A DNA stretch of 64,000 nt from assembly GCA_027924585.1 (NCBI GenBank), contig BSBM01000076.1, forward strand, positions 10,958,001-11,022,000, read 5' to 3'. Positions 60,286 through 64,000 of the stretch are shown here, one piece after another. The notes beneath the pieces were generated by a model. The model ran no database searches, was not told where the DNA came from, and saw nothing but the letters and a program-made list of their open reading frames with translations. Origin of the DNA: Larix kaempferi. Lineage: Eukaryota; Streptophyta; Pinopsida; Pinales; Pinaceae. The first letter of the stretch is position 1; the number at the start of each line of letters is the position of its first letter. The position numbers and the translations under genes were made by a program.

Positions 60286-63200
60286 ATATCCTTGAACTTC
60301 CTCGACGTCTTTGTCTGATTAATGAACTAACTGCTCCTCTACATCATCTTCTTCTTCAATTTCATCTTCTTTTGCTACAGTATATTTTACCGGCCTTCCT
60401 CTTGGATCCTATCTAACAACATATGATCTACCCGATCTACATATGAAAAACATAGGGATCTGATCCCGGCTCAACATTATTAGTCCTTGTATTAACCATG
60501 GTAAAATCGTTAGCATGTTGAATAACAGTTCTCTCAGGATCACGTTCATTTATTCTTAGCCTGTACCATTTGATGTCGAACATAACTATTGTGAATGAAT
60601 TAATATCACACTCAAGTAATGCAAATACCCATAGTATCAATTTTTAGATTCTCAGGGATGTTTGTCACTCCTAGAGTGGACATTAGTAACTTGAAATACC
60701 GTTGTTATCCCACTATATCATAAGTTTCCCTCTTTTCATCCAACTTTTTGATGTGAAATTTGTGACCATTGCACCACATGGACTTGTAGTGTTTCAACTG
60801 CAATATGTCAAACGCGGAAGAAAAAACATTGTCAAATCATAAACATATTTTTATGCAAAATATGAAAAAAAAACATGTCAAATGCATCAATAAAATAATA
60901 TTAAAAAAAAATAAGTAGCATGGGTGAAAATACTTGCCTATTTATTTTTTAAACCATGTGCTAAATCAATTTCCCTCTAAGTAAGATTTGTATCTTGTCT
61001 AAGTTCAGCTTCTTTGACCAATGTAGACACACCTTCCCATGTTTACCTACCATTCTTAGAATTTTTACATTGTTCAACCCAAATATTCATCCAATCAAGA
61101 TTGTTTGCAATGTAGATATGTATCGAATCCCACTCTGCACCAACTGTATTAAAATAAAACAATTAGCATACAATTAGTTACCATGGTATACCTTCATATT
61201 AATAATGGATTATGTAGGATGACTAAAAATTAAATAAGTATGACATACATTAAAAAATAAATCAAATGTATTATAAATATCCAATATCTACTTACATCTC
61301 ACTTTCCTCATTCTACCTTTCCCCAATAGGTGCTCCCCTTCAAAATTTTTGTTGGATTTGATATCTGAAATGTGATCCTCATGATTAATACTTGAAGCTA
61401 TTTGAGGAATATATTGAATGATATAAACCATGGTTTTATATACCATATATCCCTTTACCATAGAATCCTCGGGATGTGCTCTTTGTCTGACCAAAGCCTT
61501 GCGTGATTTCAAGTGCCTCTCAACCATCCACATTGACCTTGTGTGTACAAGTCCACACTTCTCAATCTTCTCAAATTGTTGTATGAGGTAGTCTTATTGT
61601 GCATTGAAAAATGATGGAGGTAGATACTTTTCCATTTCACACATTAGACGAGGAATTTGTCTCCTCCAATACTTTATACCTTCTTGATCTATTTATTTAG
61701 ATGACAACCATATACAGGTGATGCAAGCAAATCACAAGTTTCAACAACAAAGTATATAGTACATTACAAGTAAAACACATGCATGTAGTCAAAATTAAAA
61801 TAAGTTGTACAATGAATTAATGAACAAATTACACTTTGCATCCAAATCGCCACTTACCTCATGTATTTGCCCAGATCATATATAACTTGTTTCACATTGT
61901 TGTAAAAGTTTTATGGGAGAGATAGAGGTATAACATACTATGTCAAAAAAAATGATCAATCATTATTTATTCCCAAATTAGTAAAGAAAGAAAAACACTA
62001 ACAAGATCACGTTTCACCAATATACAAATATAAACACCAAAATAATTACCTTAATGCAAGTATGCCAATCATGAGTTTTTACGCCACCTAATTCACCTTT
62101 CTTTGTTAGTATATTCTTCATGTTTGAACAAAATCCAGTGGGAAATTAAATTTTCTCAATAACCTCTTTATCTTTGCTGTGTTGCTCTATCAATAACCAT
62201 GGAATTAGGGCATTGATATTTTGGGCGTCTCCATCTCTATTTGAACAAATCACACTTTGCATTGCATGATTGGCCTCCTTAATGTCATTACAAATATTGA
62301 CAAGTTTTTCTTTATCTCTCCTACCATATAATATTTTCCATAAGGTCTCTGTTATGCTCTTCCCGATGTGCATTGTATCAAACAAATGAACCATTTCTAG
62401 ATGCTCATAGTAGGGGAGCCTACTGAATTGCTGGGGATAACTTTTCATTCCTCGTGGAAGCACCTCATTATTGATTCCTTGATCACAACCTTCAATACGA
62501 AGCATAATTAAATATATTAGAACAACACTTGTCAATTAGTAAACTGATCAAAATGCAATAAACATATAAAATATTCCAAACATTTCATGTATATATTGAT
62601 ACATAGACAATTTCATCCATACCATTACGATTTGAATATCTTTTATATTGCTTCATCCATAGACCGGGTGTCATTCTTCGTGGCTTTAATCTAGTCTCTT
62701 CTTTCCCATTGAAAATATATTTTTCAGTAGTCCGATACCTATGGTTCTTAGAAAGGAAGTGCATATACTCATCAAACACCTCCTTTCGTAAACTTATTGA
62801 ACGATGAGATCTCATCTTAGGACCACAAACTAGACATGCAAATTTACCCTTTGTTTGAAGACCTGCAAGAGATCTATTAATTTTTATATCAATTATTTAT
62901 AATGAAGTATGTATAATTATGCAAGGTAAAGTTATAAAATACCATAGAAGTGTGTTAGCCCTGGGGCATCGTGAATTTTCCATACAAGCATTGCATGGAA
63001 TTGAAATTCCCTTTGTGCATTGGTTGGTCTAGAGATAGCATACATAGTGACACCCTTCCATAACTCTAGTAACTCATCGATAAGAGGATCCATATATACA
63101 TTCATATCTTTGACCTGGTATTTACCTATTTGATTTAACATACAGTGCACAATTACGGCATATGAGTAAATAAAGATATGTAAGACATTATTTTAAAACA

Positions 63201-63868
63201 TAATTGAACATATATTAATAAACAAAAAAGAAGAAGACATAATTATGAAACAAACAAGACAAATGAGATGTTACAGTGTTAAAAAATATATTATAAACAA
63301 ATTAATACCTGGAAAAATCATTTCCAACAGTGTGTGCTCCTTCTTTATTGACATCCATGGAGGAACGTTATTGTTAATAACAAAAACAGGCCGTGTCGAG
63401 TAAGTAGGTCTGATCTCTCCAAATGGATTGACACCGTCAGCTGCCAATGAAAGCCTAATATTATGAGGTTCTTCTTTAAACTTTGGCCATATTTCTTCTA
63501 TCTTTGTCCATATAGATCCATCCGCAGGCATTCAAAGAACACCATCTTCACTTATGTTCTTTGAATGGTAATTCATTAACTGTTCTATGCTTTTTCACTG
63601 GAACAACTGCTGCAAACATGGAATTATGGGAATATAACAAAGAACCTTGCAAGGCACCTTTTTTGTTACTTTATCGACTCGATATCTACTCTCTTCACAT
63701 TTCGGGAATTTGTCTTTCGATGCATGTTCTTTATAGTAGAGAATATCATCATTAGGACATGCATGAATAGCTTGATACTCCATTCCAATATATTTCATTA
63801 TGGCATGTAAATATCGGCATGTGTGAGGTAAAACATTTGACAGTGGTAACAAAAATTCACCTATCAAT
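60070..63868 (-). pseudogene. CACTA (En/Spm) transposase, tnp2 type, decayed
   Basis: The exon starting at 63868 follows TATGTTGCAG. It holds YQAIHACPNDDILYYKEHAS, CEESRYRV, KKVPCKVL and IPIIPCLQQLF, then ADGVNPFG and NNVPPWMSIKKE, the hallmark order of plant tnp2 transposase. It splices out at 63309 (G|GTATTAAT). The next exons are about 63133-62943 (VYMDPLIDELLELWKGV) and from 62868 (CLVCGPKMRSHRS, zinc-binding-like). Then comes 62535-62146 (LPYYEHLEMVHLFDTMHIGK), then a DUF4218-like part at about 61680-61288 (EKYLPPSFFNA). A DUF4216-like part (60640-60437) and an acidic tail (60285-60070) follow. Stops include 63595-63597, 63532-63534 (TGA for an expected arginine) and one in the DUF4218-like part. 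It would have cut the element at its CACTA ends. Confidence 0.9.
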
Positions 63869-64000
63869 CTGCAACATAAAAAAATAGTACTACTTGTTAA
63901 TGTAAAGAATATTAGTCATACATATTGCATCCAAATGTTACAGATGATGATCAACTGACATTAAAAACAGGGGGAAAAAAAAAAACTTTGTCATCATGTA
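63869..64000 (-). other. Intron upstream of the first visible tnp2 exon
   Basis: The minus strand has a T-rich tract before TTGCAG, so more 5' exons of the transposase probably lie beyond the window edge. Confidence 0.5.

Overview
This window looks like intergenic DNA from a seed plant with a very large, old, repeat-filled genome. A conifer is my best guess, but nothing here fixes the species. The evidence is AT-rich sequence, plant-type retrotransposon and CACTA protein families, plant-like splice sites, and almost every reading frame broken by stops and frameshifts. I see no intact gene, no tRNA or rRNA gene, and no CRISPR array.

Layout. 0-2.85 kb: minus-strand, spliced, decayed gene of unknown function with four 50-residue repeats. 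3.5-6.9 kb: non-coding tandem duplication of about 1.39 kb. 7.8-11.0 kb: minus-strand Ty3/gypsy-like gag remnant and a 1.87-kb LTR with a TATA box. 11.3-12.7 kb: minus-strand LTR with an exact tRNA-iMet primer site next to an exon-like membrane-protein fragment. 12.7-13.7 kb: 408-bp tandem repeat. 14.04-14.76 kb: duplicated 3' exons of the SET/transposase gene described below.

14.76-47.98 kb is a nest of elements. The outermost is an LTR retroelement with no recognisable polymerase. It has a pyrimidine-rich leader and one long decayed frame of unknown family. That frame is cut by a Ty1/copia element (17167-47106; 588-bp LTRs; 5-bp target duplication matching at 4 of 5). The copia 3' region is cut by a TIR element of about 23.75 kb (22276-46030; 8-bp duplication CTCGCATG). 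Inside the TIR element lie a 1,619-bp solo LTR (26080-27698; duplication GTGCT) and an element with LTR-like repeats of up to 3.4 kb (29426 to about 35820). Removing the inserts in order restores a reading frame at one level and a minisatellite phase at another.

47.98-50.95 kb, minus strand: a multi-exon pseudogene whose first exon encodes a SET domain and whose later exons resemble plant Ptta/En/Spm (Transposase_24-like) protein. Splice sites and intron phases join the parts. Its last exons are duplicated on the far side of the 33-kb nest. 51.1-51.3 kb: two tRNA-like SINE heads in inverted orientation. 55.7-59.9 kb: array of a roughly 550-bp unit with higher-order structure. 60.07-63.87 kb, minus strand: decayed CACTA transposase (tnp2, DUF4218-like, DUF4216-like, acidic tail). 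Gene order and strand suggest, without proving, that this transposase and the SET/transposase gene are two genes of one very large CACTA element later split by insertions.
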